Assembly: GCF_000495835.1 (NCBI RefSeq)
Contig: NZ_AWGC01000001.1
Coordinates: 62,001-126,000 of the forward strand
From: Asticcacaulis sp. AC402
Lineage (GTDB): Bacteria > Pseudomonadota > Alphaproteobacteria > Caulobacterales > Caulobacteraceae
Length of the DNA stretch: 64,000 nucleotides
Direction: 5' to 3'
The translations under genes were made by a program, and so were the position numbers. How positions within the stretch are numbered: the stretch's first letter is position 1; the number at the start of each line of letters is the position of its first letter. Positions 25,316 through 35,549 of this stretch are shown here, in pieces. The notes beneath the pieces are model-generated. The model searched no databases and was not told the origin of the DNA. It saw nothing but the letters and a program-made list of their open reading frames with translations.

Positions 25316-26644
25316 ATGGCCCTGAACCCGAACACAGCTGCCTCGTTGAGGCCCTTGAAAATCATGATCGTCGACGACTCGGCGGTCGTGCGGGGTCTGA
25401 TCTCGCGTTGGCTGGAGCACGAACCGGACATGGTCCTGGCCGGGCTGGCCATCGACGGCGCCAAGGGCGTCGAAAAAGTCAAGGAAATCCAGCCGGACGT
25501 CCTGATCCTCGACATCGAGATGCCGAACATGGGCGGGCTGGAAGCCCTGCCCAAGCTGCTGGCCGCCAAGCCGGGGCTGAAGGTACTGATGGCCTCGACC
25601 CTGACAACGCGCGGCGCCAATGTAACCCTGCGCGCGCTGGAACTGGGTGCCGCCGACTTTATCCCCAAGCCCGATTCGACTCGCATCGGCGGCGCCGACG
25701 GCTTTCGCACCGAACTGCTGACCAAGATCCGCGCCCTGTGCGGCCGCACCCGCGCCTGGCCATTGCAAACGCCGGAAACGCCTGCGGCGCAGAATCTGCC
25801 CGGGTCGCAGGCGGCACAAAACTTGCCCGGGTCGCAGGCGGCACAAAACTTGCCCGGGCCGCATGCGGCACAAAACTTGAATGTGTCCCCGACCATGGGA
25901 CATTCAAAACCTTCGCCGTCTGGTACATCCTACGCGTCGTCGCCCGCACAGCGTCCGACATCGGCGCCGCAGGCCAGCCCTCTGGCTGCACCCAACATCC
26001 TTCGACCGATCGCGCCGGTGCCGGCACCGGTTATTCCGCTGCGTCCGCGCGCTGGCCCCAAGCGCATCGACGTCCTGCTGGTTGGCGCCTCGACCGGCGG
26101 TCCGCCGGCCCTGCGCAACTTCCTGCTGGGCCTGGGCAATGAGTGGAAAATTCCCGTGCTGATCGTCCAGCACATGCCCGCAACCTTCACCACCATACTG
26201 GCCGAGCACCTCGACAAGGCGCTGCCGCAGAAGGTGCAGGAAGCCAAGGACGGCATGCTGATCGAAAGCCGCAACATCTATATCGCCCCGGGCGACTTCC
26301 ACATGACCATCAAGAACGATCCGATCTGCAAGCAGATCAAGCTGGACCAGGGGCCGCAGGTCAACTGGTGCCGGCCGGCGGTCGATCCCTTGTTCAAATC
26401 TGCAGCCGACATCTACGGCAATCATGCCCTGGCCGTCGTGCTGACGGGCATGGGCCATGATGGCCGTGACGGGGCCGCCGCCCTGCAGGGCGTCAATGGC
26501 ACCGTCATGGTCCAGGACGAAGCCTCCAGTGTTGTCTGGGGCATGCCGGGAGCGGTCGCCGAAGCGGGCTACGCGGAATACATTAAACCCATAGATGGCC
26601 TCGCTCAGGCCTGCAAAGCCTTTGCTCGAGGGGAAAGACCATGA
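25316..26644 (+). CDS. cheB: Chemotaxis methylesterase/glutaminase CheB, cluster 1
   Basis: 442 residues from the ATG at 25316 (a GTG 12 bases upstream is possible). Receiver domain with LKIMIVDDSAVVRG and Asp66 in LILDIEMPNMGG. A long linker of about 100 residues includes a nine-residue unit repeated nearly four times (157-188). The methylesterase domain has LLVGASTGGPPALRNF (nucleophile Ser), VQHMPATFT (His) and LTGMGHDG (Asp). It removes methyl groups from receptors when phosphorylated. The stop overlaps the cheR start (ATGA). Confidence 0.95.
   Translation: MALNPNTAASLRPLKIMIVDDSAVVRGLISRWLEHEPDMVLAGLAIDGAKGVEKVKEIQPDVLILDIEMPNMGGLEALPKLLAAKPGLKVLMASTLTTRGANVTLRALELGAADFIPKPDSTRIGGADGFRTELLTKIRALCGRTRAWPLQTPETPAAQNLPGSQAAQNLPGSQAAQNLPGPHAAQNLNVSPTMGHSKPSPSGTSYASSPAQRPTSAPQASPLAAPNILRPIAPVPAPVIPLRPRAGPKRIDVLLVGASTGGPPALRNFLLGLGNEWKIPVLIVQHMPATFTTILAEHLDKALPQKVQEAKDGMLIESRNIYIAPGDFHMTIKNDPICKQIKLDQGPQVNWCRPAVDPLFKSAADIYGNHALAVVLTGMGHDGRDGAAALQGVNGTVMVQDEASSVVWGMPGAVAEAGYAEYIKPIDGLAQACKAFARGERP
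25784..25879 (+). repeat. 27-bp tandem repeat in the cheB linker
   Basis: Three full units and one partial of a 27-base repeat coding AAQNLPGSQ / AAQNLPGSQ / AAQNLPGPH / AAQNL. Copies 2 and 3 are almost identical at DNA level, so the number may vary by slippage in frame. Confidence 0.9.
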
Positions 26645-27492
26645 CACCCGAAGACATCGATCATCTTGCCGCCACCCTGAAGACCCGGTCGGGTCTGATC
26701 CTGGGTTCGGACAAGACCTACCTGATCGAATCTCGCCTGGCCCCGGTGGCGCGGCGGGAGGGTTTCGCCAATGTCTCGGCCCTGCTGACGGCGCTGCGCA
26801 CCAAGCGCGACGAAAAGCTGATGACGACGGTCACCGATGCCATGACCACCAACGAGACCTTCTTCTTTCGCGACAAGGTGCCCTTCGACCAGTTCAGGTC
26901 CGACGTCCTGCCGGCTCTGGCACGCACCCGCATCAACGGCGACATCAAGGTCTGGTGCGCCGCCTGTTCGACCGGACAGGAGCCCTACTCCCTGGCGATG
27001 CTGATGGACGAAATGCGGATGATCTATCCGCGTGTTTCGCTCGACATCCTGGCCACCGACATTTCCGACCGCTGCCTGGAAAAGGCGCAATCGGGCCTGT
27101 ACACCCAATTCGAAGTCCAGCGCGGCCTGCCGATCCAGATGATGGTCAAGCACTTCGAAAAGATCGATGAAATGTGGCGGATTTCGCCCAAGATCCGTCA
27201 ATCGGTGCGCTTCAAGAAGCTGAACCTGCTGGACGACCTGCGCCTGATCGGGCGTCAGGACGTCGTCTATTGCCGCAACGTGCTGATCTATTTCGACCTG
27301 GAGACCAAGCGCCGGGTTCTGGAGCAGATTGCCAACCTGCTGCCGGACGACGGCTATCTGTTTCTGGGCGCCGCCGAAACGGTGCTCGGTATCACCGAGT
27401 CGTTCAAACCGATGCAGGGCATGCGTGGCCTGTACATCAAGAACCAGGCCTCCCAGAATTCTGCCCGCCCGCTACGGGTCGGCACTGCCTGA
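26641..27492 (+). CDS. cheR: Chemotaxis methyltransferase CheR, cluster 1
   Basis: 283 residues. SAM-dependent methylation of receptor glutamates. N-terminal helical domain with SGLILGSDKTYLIESRLAPV; the catalytic domain has TNETFFFRDKVPF, WCAACSTGQEPYSLAM (SAM loop), ILATDISDRCLEKA and DVVYCRNVLIYFD. Last gene of cluster 1; a strong bidirectional terminator follows. This cluster has no receptor or cheD gene. Confidence 0.95.
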   Translation: MTPEDIDHLAATLKTRSGLILGSDKTYLIESRLAPVARREGFANVSALLTALRTKRDEKLMTTVTDAMTTNETFFFRDKVPFDQFRSDVLPALARTRINGDIKVWCAACSTGQEPYSLAMLMDEMRMIYPRVSLDILATDISDRCLEKAQSGLYTQFEVQRGLPIQMMVKHFEKIDEMWRISPKIRQSVRFKKLNLLDDLRLIGRQDVVYCRNVLIYFDLETKRRVLEQIANLLPDDGYLFLGAAETVLGITESFKPMQGMRGLYIKNQASQNSARPLRVGTA

Positions 27493-27543
27493 CCCGCAGC
27501 CTGTCCTGAAGTAACTCCAGCGCAAACACGCATACTTTGACAG

Positions 27544-27581
27544 AAAAAGGCCCCCTTCGCCGCGACGGAGGGGGCCTTTTT
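27544..27581. terminator. Bidirectional terminator between cheR and cydX
   Basis: Near-perfect stem AAAAAGGCCCCC / GGGGGCCTTTTT with a GC-rich loop. It ends che cluster 1 on the plus strand and cydABX on the minus strand. Confidence 0.9.
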
Positions 27582-27643
27582 CCTAAAGAATGTTCACGTC
27601 GAAGTGGACGGCTATAACATTCGAAGCGAGATTTCCGCCGCAA

Positions 27644-27766
27644 TTACTGCTTGTGCAAATCCTCCGCATCCGGATCATCAGTGGTATGGAACTCATACCA
27701 GATTCCGTTCAGGACACCGACGGCAACGGCAAGGCCTACGCCTAGGATCCAGGCAAAATACCACAT
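27644..27766 (-). CDS. cydX: Cytochrome bd oxidase small subunit CydX
   Basis: 40 residues. It begins MWYFAWILGVGLAVAVGVLN, the CydX (YbgT) signature: one membrane helix starting with the invariant MWYFAW, then WYE and an acidic tail. It stabilises the bd oxidase haems. It lies 11 bases after the cydB stop, in the usual cydABX order. Confidence 0.93.
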   Translation of the reverse strand: MWYFAWILGVGLAVAVGVLNGIWYEFHTTDDPDAEDLHKQ

Positions 27767-27777
27767 AGTTTATGCTC

Positions 27778-28938
27778 CTAATAGTAGTCGGGTGAAGAGG
27801 TCACGGTGGATACTCCAACACGGCCGAACAGCACCTTGTAGACCCACGCCGTGTAAAGCAGGACGATCGGCAAGAACACGATCGTGACCAGAAGCATGAT
27901 ACCCAAAGTCATGTGCGAACTGGACGACGTCCACACGAGCAGGCTTGAGCGGCTATCAATAGAACTGGGCAGGATGATCGGGAACATGCTGAGGCCGACG
28001 GTCGAGACGATGCCGGCAAGGCTGAGAGAGGATGCCAGGAAGGCGGCAAAACCCAACCTGAAGCGCAGGCTTAGCGCGGCGAGTGCAGCTCCGCCAAAAC
28101 CAAGAAACGGCCCGGCCCACATCCACGGATGCTTACTGAAATTTTCAAGCCAGGCGCCGGCTGCCGGAATGACCTCGGCGCGCGTTGGATTGGAGGCGCC
28201 CGATGGCAAAACCTCGGCGACAACATGGAAACCAAGTCCACTGTAGCGAATAAAGATATAGCCGCCGGCAAACAGGGCAATGGTCAAAAGCGCCGCCGCC
28301 GAGCCGTAGGTCATGACGCGATCGTAGGCTTCGCCTTTTTCCAGCTTCATCGCCAGAAACGCAGCGCCCTGCATGACCAGCATGGCGACCGAGGTCAGGC
28401 CGCAGAGCAGGGTGAACGGCGTAAACAGTTTCAGAAGACTCATGAACGTACCGCCTTCGTACGTGATGCGCAGGTCGCTGTCCAGGTGGAAGGGCGCGCC
28501 CGACAGGACGTTACCGACAGCCACGCCGAAGACGAGGGCTGGGATCAGACCGCCGGCAAACAAAGCCCAGTCCCAGTTGCGGCGCCATGCCACGCCAGGC
28601 CGTTTAGACCGGTATTTGAACGCGACCGGGCGCAGGATGAGCGCTGCCAGGACGAGGAACATGGCCAGATAGAAGCCGGAAAAGCTGACGGCATAGACAA
28701 AAGGCCAGGCCGCGAAGATAGCGCCGCCGCCCAGGATCAGCCAGACCTGATTGCCTTCCCAGGTCGGCGCGACGCTGTTGATCAGGGCGCGGCGCTCGCC
28801 GTCGGTCTTGCCGGCGAAGGGCAGGAGCGACATGGCCCCCATGGCATAACCGTCCATAATTGCCAGGCCGATGAGCAGCACGCCCAGGAGGCCCCACCAG
28901 ATGACCCTGAGGGTCGGGTAGTCAATAATCGGTTCCAT
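27778..28938 (-). CDS. cydB: Cytochrome bd ubiquinol oxidase subunit II
   Basis: 386 residues from the ATG at 28938 (MEPIIDYPTLRVIWWGLLGV); about 30 further codons upstream would run into cydA and are unlikely. Multi-pass membrane protein. DGYAMGAMSLLPFAGKTDGERRALINSVAPTWEGNQVWLI (read in overlapping parts) is the diagnostic N-terminal region, and the C-terminus has TLGIMLLVTIVFLPIVLLYT. It partners CydA in the high-affinity quinol oxidase. Confidence 0.96.
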   Translation of the reverse strand: MEPIIDYPTLRVIWWGLLGVLLIGLAIMDGYAMGAMSLLPFAGKTDGERRALINSVAPTWEGNQVWLILGGGAIFAAWPFVYAVSFSGFYLAMFLVLAALILRPVAFKYRSKRPGVAWRRNWDWALFAGGLIPALVFGVAVGNVLSGAPFHLDSDLRITYEGGTFMSLLKLFTPFTLLCGLTSVAMLVMQGAAFLAMKLEKGEAYDRVMTYGSAAALLTIALFAGGYIFIRYSGLGFHVVAEVLPSGASNPTRAEVIPAAGAWLENFSKHPWMWAGPFLGFGGAALAALSLRFRLGFAAFLASSLSLAGIVSTVGLSMFPIILPSSIDSRSSLLVWTSSSSHMTLGIMLLVTIVFLPIVLLYTAWVYKVLFGRVGVSTVTSSPDYY

Positions 28939-28972
28939 AAATCTGTCTTTCTTTCGATTATCTTGAGGGCGA

Positions 28973-30544
28973 TTACTCAGCCGGTGCCCGCGCCGCAGCG
29001 GGGGCAGGTTCGTCATGCAGACGGCCAAACACCGACTGATAGGGTCCCTTTTTGATCGCGTGGATCATCAAACGGATCTCGATAATCGCAAGGACACCAT
29101 AGAGCAGCGTAAATCCAACAATGGTTATCCAGATCTGGGTTTTGGTCAGGCTGGAGGCTCCCATAAAGGTCGGCAGGACACCTTCGACGGCCCAGGGTTG
29201 ACGTCCGATCTCGGCCAGGAGCCAGCCGCCTTGGATGGCAATCCAGGGGAATGGCAGGGCCGCGACACAGAGGATCAGGAACCATTTCGTCCGGACCTTG
29301 TCGAAGGTAACCATGTAGAAGGCCAGGACGAACAAGGCAATGAAGGCAAAGCCCAGACCCGCCATCACACGGAAAGTCCAGAACAAGACCGGCACATTAG
29401 GGACCGTGTCCATCGCTGCCTTGACGATGGTGGCCTCATCCGCCGTACGCGGATCGGCAACATAGCGCTTCAACAGGTAGCCATAACCCAGATCGGCCTT
29501 GTGGCGTTCAAACTGTTCGCGGGCGACCAGGTCGGCCTCGTCGATCTTGAGCTTTTCGACCGCGTCATAGGCGACGACGCCGGAACGGATGCGGCTTTCG
29601 GCTTTTTCGACCAGATCCAGTATCCCGGTGACCTCTTTGTCCAGGCTGCGCGTGGCGATTACACCCAGGACATAGGGCACTTTGATATCGTAATCCGTGC
29701 GCTGCTCTTTCACATTGGGAATGCCGAAGATCGAGATGCCGGCAGGCGCCTTTTCGGTGTGCCACATCGACTCCAGTGCGGCCAGTTTCATGCGCTGGTT
29801 ATCGGTCAGGGCATAGCCCGACTCGTCACCCAGGACGACCACCGACAGTGACGACGCCAGACCGAAAGCTGCCGCCACTGCCATCGAGCGCTTGGCGACG
29901 CTGATCCACTTGCCCTGAAGGAGGTAGATGGCCGAAATGGCCATGACAAAGACGGCGGCCAGCACATAGCCGGCACTGACCGTGTGGACGAACTTGGCCT
30001 GGGCAACCGGATTGAACAGCACCTCCATGAAGTTGTTGACCTCCATACGCATGGTCGCCGGATTGAACTCAGCGCCGACCGGATTTTGCATCCAGCCGTT
30101 GGCGATCAAAATCCACACGGCCGACAAATTGGTGCCCAGCGCCACCAGGAAGGTAACCATCAGGTGGGCGGGCTTGCTCAGCTTGTCCCAACCGAAGAAC
30201 ATCAGGCCGACAAAGGTGGCTTCGAGGAAGAAGGCCATAAGTCCTTCGATGGCCAGCGGCGCACCGAAAATATCGCCGACATAATGCGAATAGTATGACC
30301 AGTTGGTCCCGAACTGGAACTCCATGGTCAGGCCGGTGGCGACGCCCAGCACGAAGTTGATGCCGAACAGCAGACCCCAGAACCGGGTGATGGTTCGCCA
30401 GATCTCCTTGCGCGTCAGGACGTAGACGCTTTCCATAATGACCAGCATGAAGCTCAGCCCGAGCGTCAGGGGTACGAACAGAAAGTGATACATGGCTGTC
30501 AGGGCGAACTGCAACCGCGACAGGTCGACGGTACTGAGGTCCAT
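28973..30544 (-). CDS. cydA: Cytochrome bd ubiquinol oxidase subunit I
   Basis: 523 residues from the ATG at 30544. MDLSTVDLSRLQFALTAMYH places the high-spin haem ligand at His20 in the MYHFLFVPLTLGLSF helix. Haem and quinol regions such as QFGTNWSYYSHYVGDIFGAPLA and GRQPWAVEGVLPT are present. The length, close to E. coli CydA, suggests the long Q-loop form. Transcribed from a promoter region with an FNR/FixK-type box at 30627-30640, shared with divergent cydDC. Confidence 0.96.
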   Translation of the reverse strand: MDLSTVDLSRLQFALTAMYHFLFVPLTLGLSFMLVIMESVYVLTRKEIWRTITRFWGLLFGINFVLGVATGLTMEFQFGTNWSYYSHYVGDIFGAPLAIEGLMAFFLEATFVGLMFFGWDKLSKPAHLMVTFLVALGTNLSAVWILIANGWMQNPVGAEFNPATMRMEVNNFMEVLFNPVAQAKFVHTVSAGYVLAAVFVMAISAIYLLQGKWISVAKRSMAVAAAFGLASSLSVVVLGDESGYALTDNQRMKLAALESMWHTEKAPAGISIFGIPNVKEQRTDYDIKVPYVLGVIATRSLDKEVTGILDLVEKAESRIRSGVVAYDAVEKLKIDEADLVAREQFERHKADLGYGYLLKRYVADPRTADEATIVKAAMDTVPNVPVLFWTFRVMAGLGFAFIALFVLAFYMVTFDKVRTKWFLILCVAALPFPWIAIQGGWLLAEIGRQPWAVEGVLPTFMGASSLTKTQIWITIVGFTLLYGVLAIIEIRLMIHAIKKGPYQSVFGRLHDEPAPAAARAPAE

Positions 30545-30626
30545 AGTTTTGGGCTCCCGTGCCTTTGAATTTAAGGGCGTGAATGAACAGACGTTGGGCA
30601 CCATAGCCATGTGGCGGCGGACGACC

Positions 30627-30640
30627 TTGACGTGGATCAA
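30627..30640. promoter_or_regulatory. FNR/FixK-type box between cydA and cydD
   Basis: TTGACGTGGATCAA fits TTGAY-N4-RTCAA exactly. It is 83 bases before cydA and about 106 bases before cydD, so one site could serve both directions. Confidence 0.75.
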
Positions 30641-30745
30641 GGATTTTTTGCACTGCAGCAGGCATTTCGCGTATGTTCCTCCTGCTTTCCTCCTGCGATC
30701 GGACAAATCGCACATCCCTTGAAATCCGTGCGCCTCTTGACAAAT

Positions 30746-32392
30746 ATGACAGACCCAGTCGCCCCCAAACCCTCGGCAAACGACATCCAGCGCCAGTTGC
30801 GCGCCTGGATGTCGGGTGAGACTGCGGCGATGCGCCGCGGCATGCTGCTGGCCCTTGGGGAGGGTGCGGCCGTCATCGGTTTCGCCTGGGGGCTAAGCCA
30901 TCTGGTGACCGATCTGTGGGCGGCGCGCACCCCGGCAAGCCTGGCCGTTGCGGCCATTATTGTCGCGATATCGCTGGTCTTGCGCGCGGGGTTCGGACTG
31001 GCAGCACAGCGGCTTAACCTGGGTGTGGCGCGCGCAATTGTGCGCAATGTGCGCCTGAATATCACGGCGCAGGCGCTGGAGGGACGAATCGATGCCTTGA
31101 GCCAACGGCGGCGCCTCAATACCCTGTTCGAAGACAGCGAAGCCCTGGAGGGCTACTACGCCCGCTTTCATCAAGCGCAGTTTCAAGCCCGCCTGCTGCC
31201 CCTGCTTGTTCTCGGCGTTATCGCCATGAACAGTTGGGTTTGCGCGCTGATCCTTGGCCTTACCCTGGTCCCTTTCGTCGCAATGATGGCCATTTTAGGC
31301 TACAGCAGCGCCGATGAATCGAAGCGCCAGCTCCTGGCCCTGTCCCGCCTGTCCAACCTTCTGCTCGACCGGATCCGTGCCCTCCCCCTCATAATCGCTT
31401 TTGGCGACGGCCCGCGCCAGATCAAGACTGTCAGCGACTCCGCCGCCGCCGTCGCTGACAGCACCTTGCGGGTGTTGCGCATCGCCTTTGTAACCTCCGC
31501 CGTTCTGGAATTTTTCAGCGCGCTGGCCGTCGCCCTGATCGCCGTTTATTGCGGCTTCTATCTGCTGGGAATCCTGCCCTTTCGTCCGGTGGAACCCCTG
31601 ACCCTGGCCACCGCCTTCTTTGTCCTGGCGCTCAGCCCGGAGGTTTACGCCCCCATGCGCCGACTGGCCGCGGCCTATCATGACCGGCAGGCGGCGATAG
31701 CCGCGGCCGAGCGCCTGATGGCCATAGCGACCGCGGCGACGGCCAGACCTGCGCCGGCCCTGGGGAGCGCCCCAGGACTCGCTTTCAGCCGCGTTATCAT
31801 CAATTTTGATGACGATCCCGACCACCAATTGGGACCCTTCAGTTTTGATTGCCCGCCAGGTTCGATTACCTGCCTGACCGGCCCTACCGGTTCAGGAAAG
31901 TCGACCCTGCTGCGCCGCATCCTGACGCCAGGGGGTGAAGATATCCGTGTCAACGGGGTTGCCGTCGGACGCGACCACGACCTGGCGGCACAGATCGCCT
32001 ACGTGTCGCAGTCGCCGCCGCTGATAGCCGGCACTCTGGCCGACAATCTTATGCTGGGCAATCGTGACGCGACGCCGGCCATGCTGCAAAGCGCGGTCGA
32101 CCGCACAGGTCTGGGCCAGTTGATCGCCGCGCGGCCGGAGGGCCTGCAAACGATTCTGGATGACCGCGGCTCGGGTCTTTCCGGCGGTGAGCGGCGGCGT
32201 ATCGGGTTGGCGCGCGCCCTTTTGCGTCCGGCCCCCATTCTTCTGCTGGACGAACCGACCGCCGACCTCGACAACGACTCAGAGACCGCGATCCTGGCGC
32301 TGCTGCCCGAATTGTTCGACGGTCGAACGGTCATTGTCACCAGCCACGCCGACAGGGTCATTGCGCTGGCCGACCAGGTGGTGGCGCTGTGA
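30746..32392 (+). CDS. cydD: Heterodimeric ABC exporter subunit CydD
   Basis: 548 residues from the ATG at 30746. Six-helix membrane domain followed by an ATPase domain: GPTGSGKSTLLRR (Walker A), GLSGGERRRIGLARALL (signature), LLLDEPTADLD (Walker B). With CydC it exports cysteine and glutathione or handles haem, and is needed to assemble cytochrome bd. It leads the cydD-cydC-fixL-fixJ transcript; the stop overlaps cydC by 4 bases (GTGA). Confidence 0.94.
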   Translation: MTDPVAPKPSANDIQRQLRAWMSGETAAMRRGMLLALGEGAAVIGFAWGLSHLVTDLWAARTPASLAVAAIIVAISLVLRAGFGLAAQRLNLGVARAIVRNVRLNITAQALEGRIDALSQRRRLNTLFEDSEALEGYYARFHQAQFQARLLPLLVLGVIAMNSWVCALILGLTLVPFVAMMAILGYSSADESKRQLLALSRLSNLLLDRIRALPLIIAFGDGPRQIKTVSDSAAAVADSTLRVLRIAFVTSAVLEFFSALAVALIAVYCGFYLLGILPFRPVEPLTLATAFFVLALSPEVYAPMRRLAAAYHDRQAAIAAAERLMAIATAATARPAPALGSAPGLAFSRVIINFDDDPDHQLGPFSFDCPPGSITCLTGPTGSGKSTLLRRILTPGGEDIRVNGVAVGRDHDLAAQIAYVSQSPPLIAGTLADNLMLGNRDATPAMLQSAVDRTGLGQLIAARPEGLQTILDDRGSGLSGGERRRIGLARALLRPAPILLLDEPTADLDNDSETAILALLPELFDGRTVIVTSHADRVIALADQVVAL

Positions 32393-33987
32393 GGGGAGAT
32401 TTCGACAAGACCCTTATCGCCCTGAAGACGCGCCATCGCGGCGGCCTGTGGTTGGCCGCAGTCTTTGCCGCCGGGGTCTCGGTGGCTGCGGTTGGCCTTC
32501 TGGGCCTGTCGGGCTGGTTCCTCACGGCCGCCGCCACGGCCGGCGCCGCCGGTCCGCTCGCCGTGCGAGGTTTCAACTATCTGCTCCCCAGCGCCCTGAT
32601 CCGGACCCTGGCCATCGTCCGCACGCTCCTGCGTTACGGCGAACGCCTGGTTGGTCACGATGTCGCCTTGCGCGCCATGGCGCAACTGCGGCCGAACCTG
32701 TTCGAACGGATCCTGGGGCTCCGCCCGGATGTCTCCTTAGGACTGGCCCGCGCCGATACCTCCAGCCGCCTGGTTCAGGACGTGGCAACGCTGGAGACCG
32801 CCATGGTGATGCGCAGCGCCGGTCCGGCGGCGCTTGCCGGCGTCGTCACCTCGGTGACCCTGGCCGCCCTGGGTCATCCGTCGTCGGCCGGCGTCCTTCT
32901 GGTGTTTTTTGTCTTGGGACTTATCGGGGTCTGGTGGCTGCATAACAGCTTGCCCCAGGCCCAGCCGGAGACGGAAAGGCTCGCCCAACTCAAACAGCGG
33001 TTCCAGGACGTCCTGGACATCCTTCCCGATATTCGCACCTCCGATCCGCGCCATGGCTGGCTGGACGAGATAGCCGCTCTCGAGGACGGTCTCGCCGCTT
33101 CACGTCGCAACCTCATCTCTCGCGATGCCCTTGCCTCCGCCTGGATCACCGTCCTGACCGGCCTGTGCCTGCCTGTAATGGCATTGTTTTGGGCTTGGTT
33201 TGGTAGCGACGGCGATCTCGCCGGCCTCGCCCTGGCGCTGCTGGCCGGCGCCATGGGCTTCGAAAGCCTCAACGCCGTGGTTCGTCATATGGGACAGTGG
33301 CATGAGCAGGAGACGGCCAGACGTCGGCTGCGCGAACTTTACGATCATGACCACGGCCAATCCGGCGATAAAGATAGTGATAGCTTCACCTGGAAGGGCG
33401 AAACCTATCCCCTGGATGGATCTCTCAGATTGCTGATCGCGGGCGTGTCCGGCAGCGGCAAGACAGCCCTTGCCGAAGGACTGCTGGGTCTGCGCCGCGT
33501 CGCGGGACTGAGCGGCAGCGGGCGCTCCGCCATCGCCTGGCAGCCGCAGGACGCCGCCCTGATCACAGGCACGCTGCGCCATAATCTCGCGATGGCGGGA
33601 ACGCATGACGAGGATGCCCTGTGGTCCGCCCTGGATGATGCGGGGCTGAGCACGCGCGTCAAGGCCCTGCCACAAGGGCTCGACACCTGGGTCGGGGATG
33701 GCGGCGTGACCCTGTCGGGCGGGGAACGCAAGCGGCTGGCGCTCGCTCGCGCCTATCTGCGTGATGCCCGTGTTCTTCTCCTCGACGAGCCCACAGAAGG
33801 CCTCGATGCCGCAACGGAGTCCGTGATCATTGAACGGCTGGAAGCCAGACTGGCGCGTACCGGTCAGGGCCTGATCCTGATCAGTCACCGCCTCGCGCCG
33901 CAGCGCCTCGCCAATCGCACGCTCAATCTTGCCATGCCTCGTGACGCGGCGGCTGCTTTGCTTGGAATTGACAGCGAATGCATGTAG
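32389..33987 (+). CDS. cydC: Heterodimeric ABC exporter subunit CydC
   Basis: 532 residues, GTG start overlapping cydD. Membrane domain starts near [35 protein letters not shown] (Walker A), [17 protein letters not shown] (signature), [11 protein letters not shown] (Walker B). Last 10 bases overlap fixL, so bd-oxidase assembly and oxygen sensing are translationally linked. Confidence 0.94.
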   Translation: MRGDFDKTLIALKTRHRGGLWLAAVFAAGVSVAAVGLLGLSGWFLTAAATAGAAGPLAVRGFNYLLPSALIRTLAIVRTLLRYGERLVGHDVALRAMAQLRPNLFERILGLRPDVSLGLARADTSSRLVQDVATLETAMVMRSAGPAALAGVVTSVTLAALGHPSSAGVLLVFFVLGLIGVWWLHNSLPQAQPETERLAQLKQRFQDVLDILPDIRTSDPRHGWLDEIAALEDGLAASRRNLISRDALASAWITVLTGLCLPVMALFWAWFGSDGDLAGLALALLAGAMGFESLNAVVRHMGQWHEQETARRRLRELYDHDHGQSGDKDSDSFTWKGETYPLDGSLRLLIAGVSGSGKTALAEGLLGLRRVAGLSGSGRSAIAWQPQDAALITGTLRHNLAMAGTHDEDALWSALDDAGLSTRVKALPQGLDTWVGDGGVTLSGGERKRLALARAYLRDARVLLLDEPTEGLDAATESVIIERLEARLARTGQGLILISHRLAPQRLANRTLNLAMPRDAAAALLGIDSECM

Positions 33988-35549
33988 AATCAAAGCCCCA
34001 CCATGACAGGGGCCTCGGTTTGCAAGATGTATTCGACCAACTGAAACGCCGACCGGGCCGCTTTTATGACAGCGTCCTCCAGGGCCGTTATGCCGGCTGG
34101 CGCAGCTACGTTTTGGCCCTCATCGGGGTGCTGCTGGCCTTCGGCCTGCGCGAACTCCTGGGTGCTGACATTGGCGGACGCATCGCCTTCGCTCTCATTG
34201 TTCCGACTGTTCTGTTTGGCGCGCTGTTGGGCGGACTCTGGCCAGGGCTGTCAGCCGCCGCCCTGTCTCTCATCCTCGCCCTCCTGTTCACCGACACCCA
34301 TGAAAGCTGGCTGGATGCCGCGAGCCTCGCCCTCGTCTACGGCGTTACGGGCGGGCTCACCGCGTGGATGGGCGAGATCATTCACGCCGCGCGCCGCCGC
34401 ACCGTAGCGGCCGAGGAACAACTGGACGAGCGCGAGGAACAGATCCGGTCCATCCTGCAGACCATTCCGGACGCTGCTATCGTTATTGATCATGTGGGCC
34501 GCATCATTTCCTTCAATACCGCCGCCGAGCGCCAGTTCGGCTATACCGAAACTCAGGTTCGTGGTCACAACGTGCGCATGCTGATGCCGCAACCCTATCG
34601 CGGTGAGCATGACAGCTACATGCAGCGTTATGTCGACACCAACGAGAAGCGTATCATTGGCATAGGCCGTGTTGTCGCCGCCCAACGCGCCGACGGCTCG
34701 ACCTTTCCGATCATGCTGGCCATCGGCGAAGTCCGTGCCGGCGGAAAAGTCTATTTCACCGGCTTTATCCGCGACCTGACCGAGCGGGCGGACGTCGAGG
34801 CCCAGTTGCAGCAGTTGCACAGCGAACTGGCGCGCTTGTCACGCCTGAACGAATTGGGCGAAATGGCGTCAACCCTGGCACATGAGCTTAACCAGCCCCT
34901 CTCAGCCATCGCCAACTATACGCAGGGCTGCGTGCGCATGCTGAAATCGGAAACCGGGGAACTCGCGGTCACCATAAGGTCGGCCCTGGAAGAAACGGCG
35001 AAACAGGCCCTGCGCGCCGGCAAGATCATCCACCATCTGCGCGAGTCGGCTACCCACGGCGCGACTGAACTCAAGGCCGACAGCCTGCGATCGGTGATCG
35101 AGGAGGCCGCCGCGCTCGCCCTTGCAGGGTCAAAGGAAAAAGGCATCAAGACCGTGTTTGTCTATGGGGCACATGAAGACTCTATCCTGGTCGATCGCGT
35201 CCAGGTCCAGCAGGTCCTGATCAACCTGATACGCAATGCGGCGGAGGCCATGCGCAACTCGGTGGAGAAACAGATCACCCTGTCGACCTTCGATGCCGGC
35301 CCGGGGACCCTGGCCGTGGAAGTCGCGGACAGCGGGACCGGCATCGCCGATGACATTGCGGCACAGCTGTTTCAACCCTTTGTGACCACAAAGCCGGGGG
35401 GGATGGGAATTGGCCTTGCTATATCCAAGCGCATCATCGAAGCTCATGACGGCACGATCTGCGTCGGTCGTAATGCCGCAGGCGGCGCCACGTTCCGATT
35501 TACCCTGCCTGTATTGCAAGCGGCCGCAGAAGCTGAGGACCCGGAATGA
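33978..35549 (+). CDS. fixL: Oxygen-sensing haem histidine kinase FixL
   Basis: 523 residues. An N-terminal membrane region of about four segments (residues 42-132), then a PAS domain. The haem PAS shows [20 protein letters not shown] with the proximal His211, and [11 protein letters not shown] with Arg231 in the place of the FixL oxygen-gating Arg. The HisKA motif [19 protein letters not shown] has His302. The ATPase region has [23 protein letters not shown] and [13 protein letters not shown]. When oxygen is low it phosphorylates FixJ. Starts within the end of cydC; stop overlaps fixJ (ATGA). Confidence 0.95.
   Translation: MHVESKPHHDRGLGLQDVFDQLKRRPGRFYDSVLQGRYAGWRSYVLALIGVLLAFGLRELLGADIGGRIAFALIVPTVLFGALLGGLWPGLSAAALSLILALLFTDTHESWLDAASLALVYGVTGGLTAWMGEIIHAARRRTVAAEEQLDEREEQIRSILQTIPDAAIVIDHVGRIISFNTAAERQFGYTETQVRGHNVRMLMPQPYRGEHDSYMQRYVDTNEKRIIGIGRVVAAQRADGSTFPIMLAIGEVRAGGKVYFTGFIRDLTERADVEAQLQQLHSELARLSRLNELGEMASTLAHELNQPLSAIANYTQGCVRMLKSETGELAVTIRSALEETAKQALRAGKIIHHLRESATHGATELKADSLRSVIEEAAALALAGSKEKGIKTVFVYGAHEDSILVDRVQVQQVLINLIRNAAEAMRNSVEKQITLSTFDAGPGTLAVEVADSGTGIADDIAAQLFQPFVTTKPGGMGIGLAISKRIIEAHDGTICVGRNAAGGATFRFTLPVLQAAAEAEDPE

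Noticed and set aside
25784-25879. CRISPR-like array
   Set aside because: The repeat is an in-frame 27-base coding repeat with no spacers, inside cheB.
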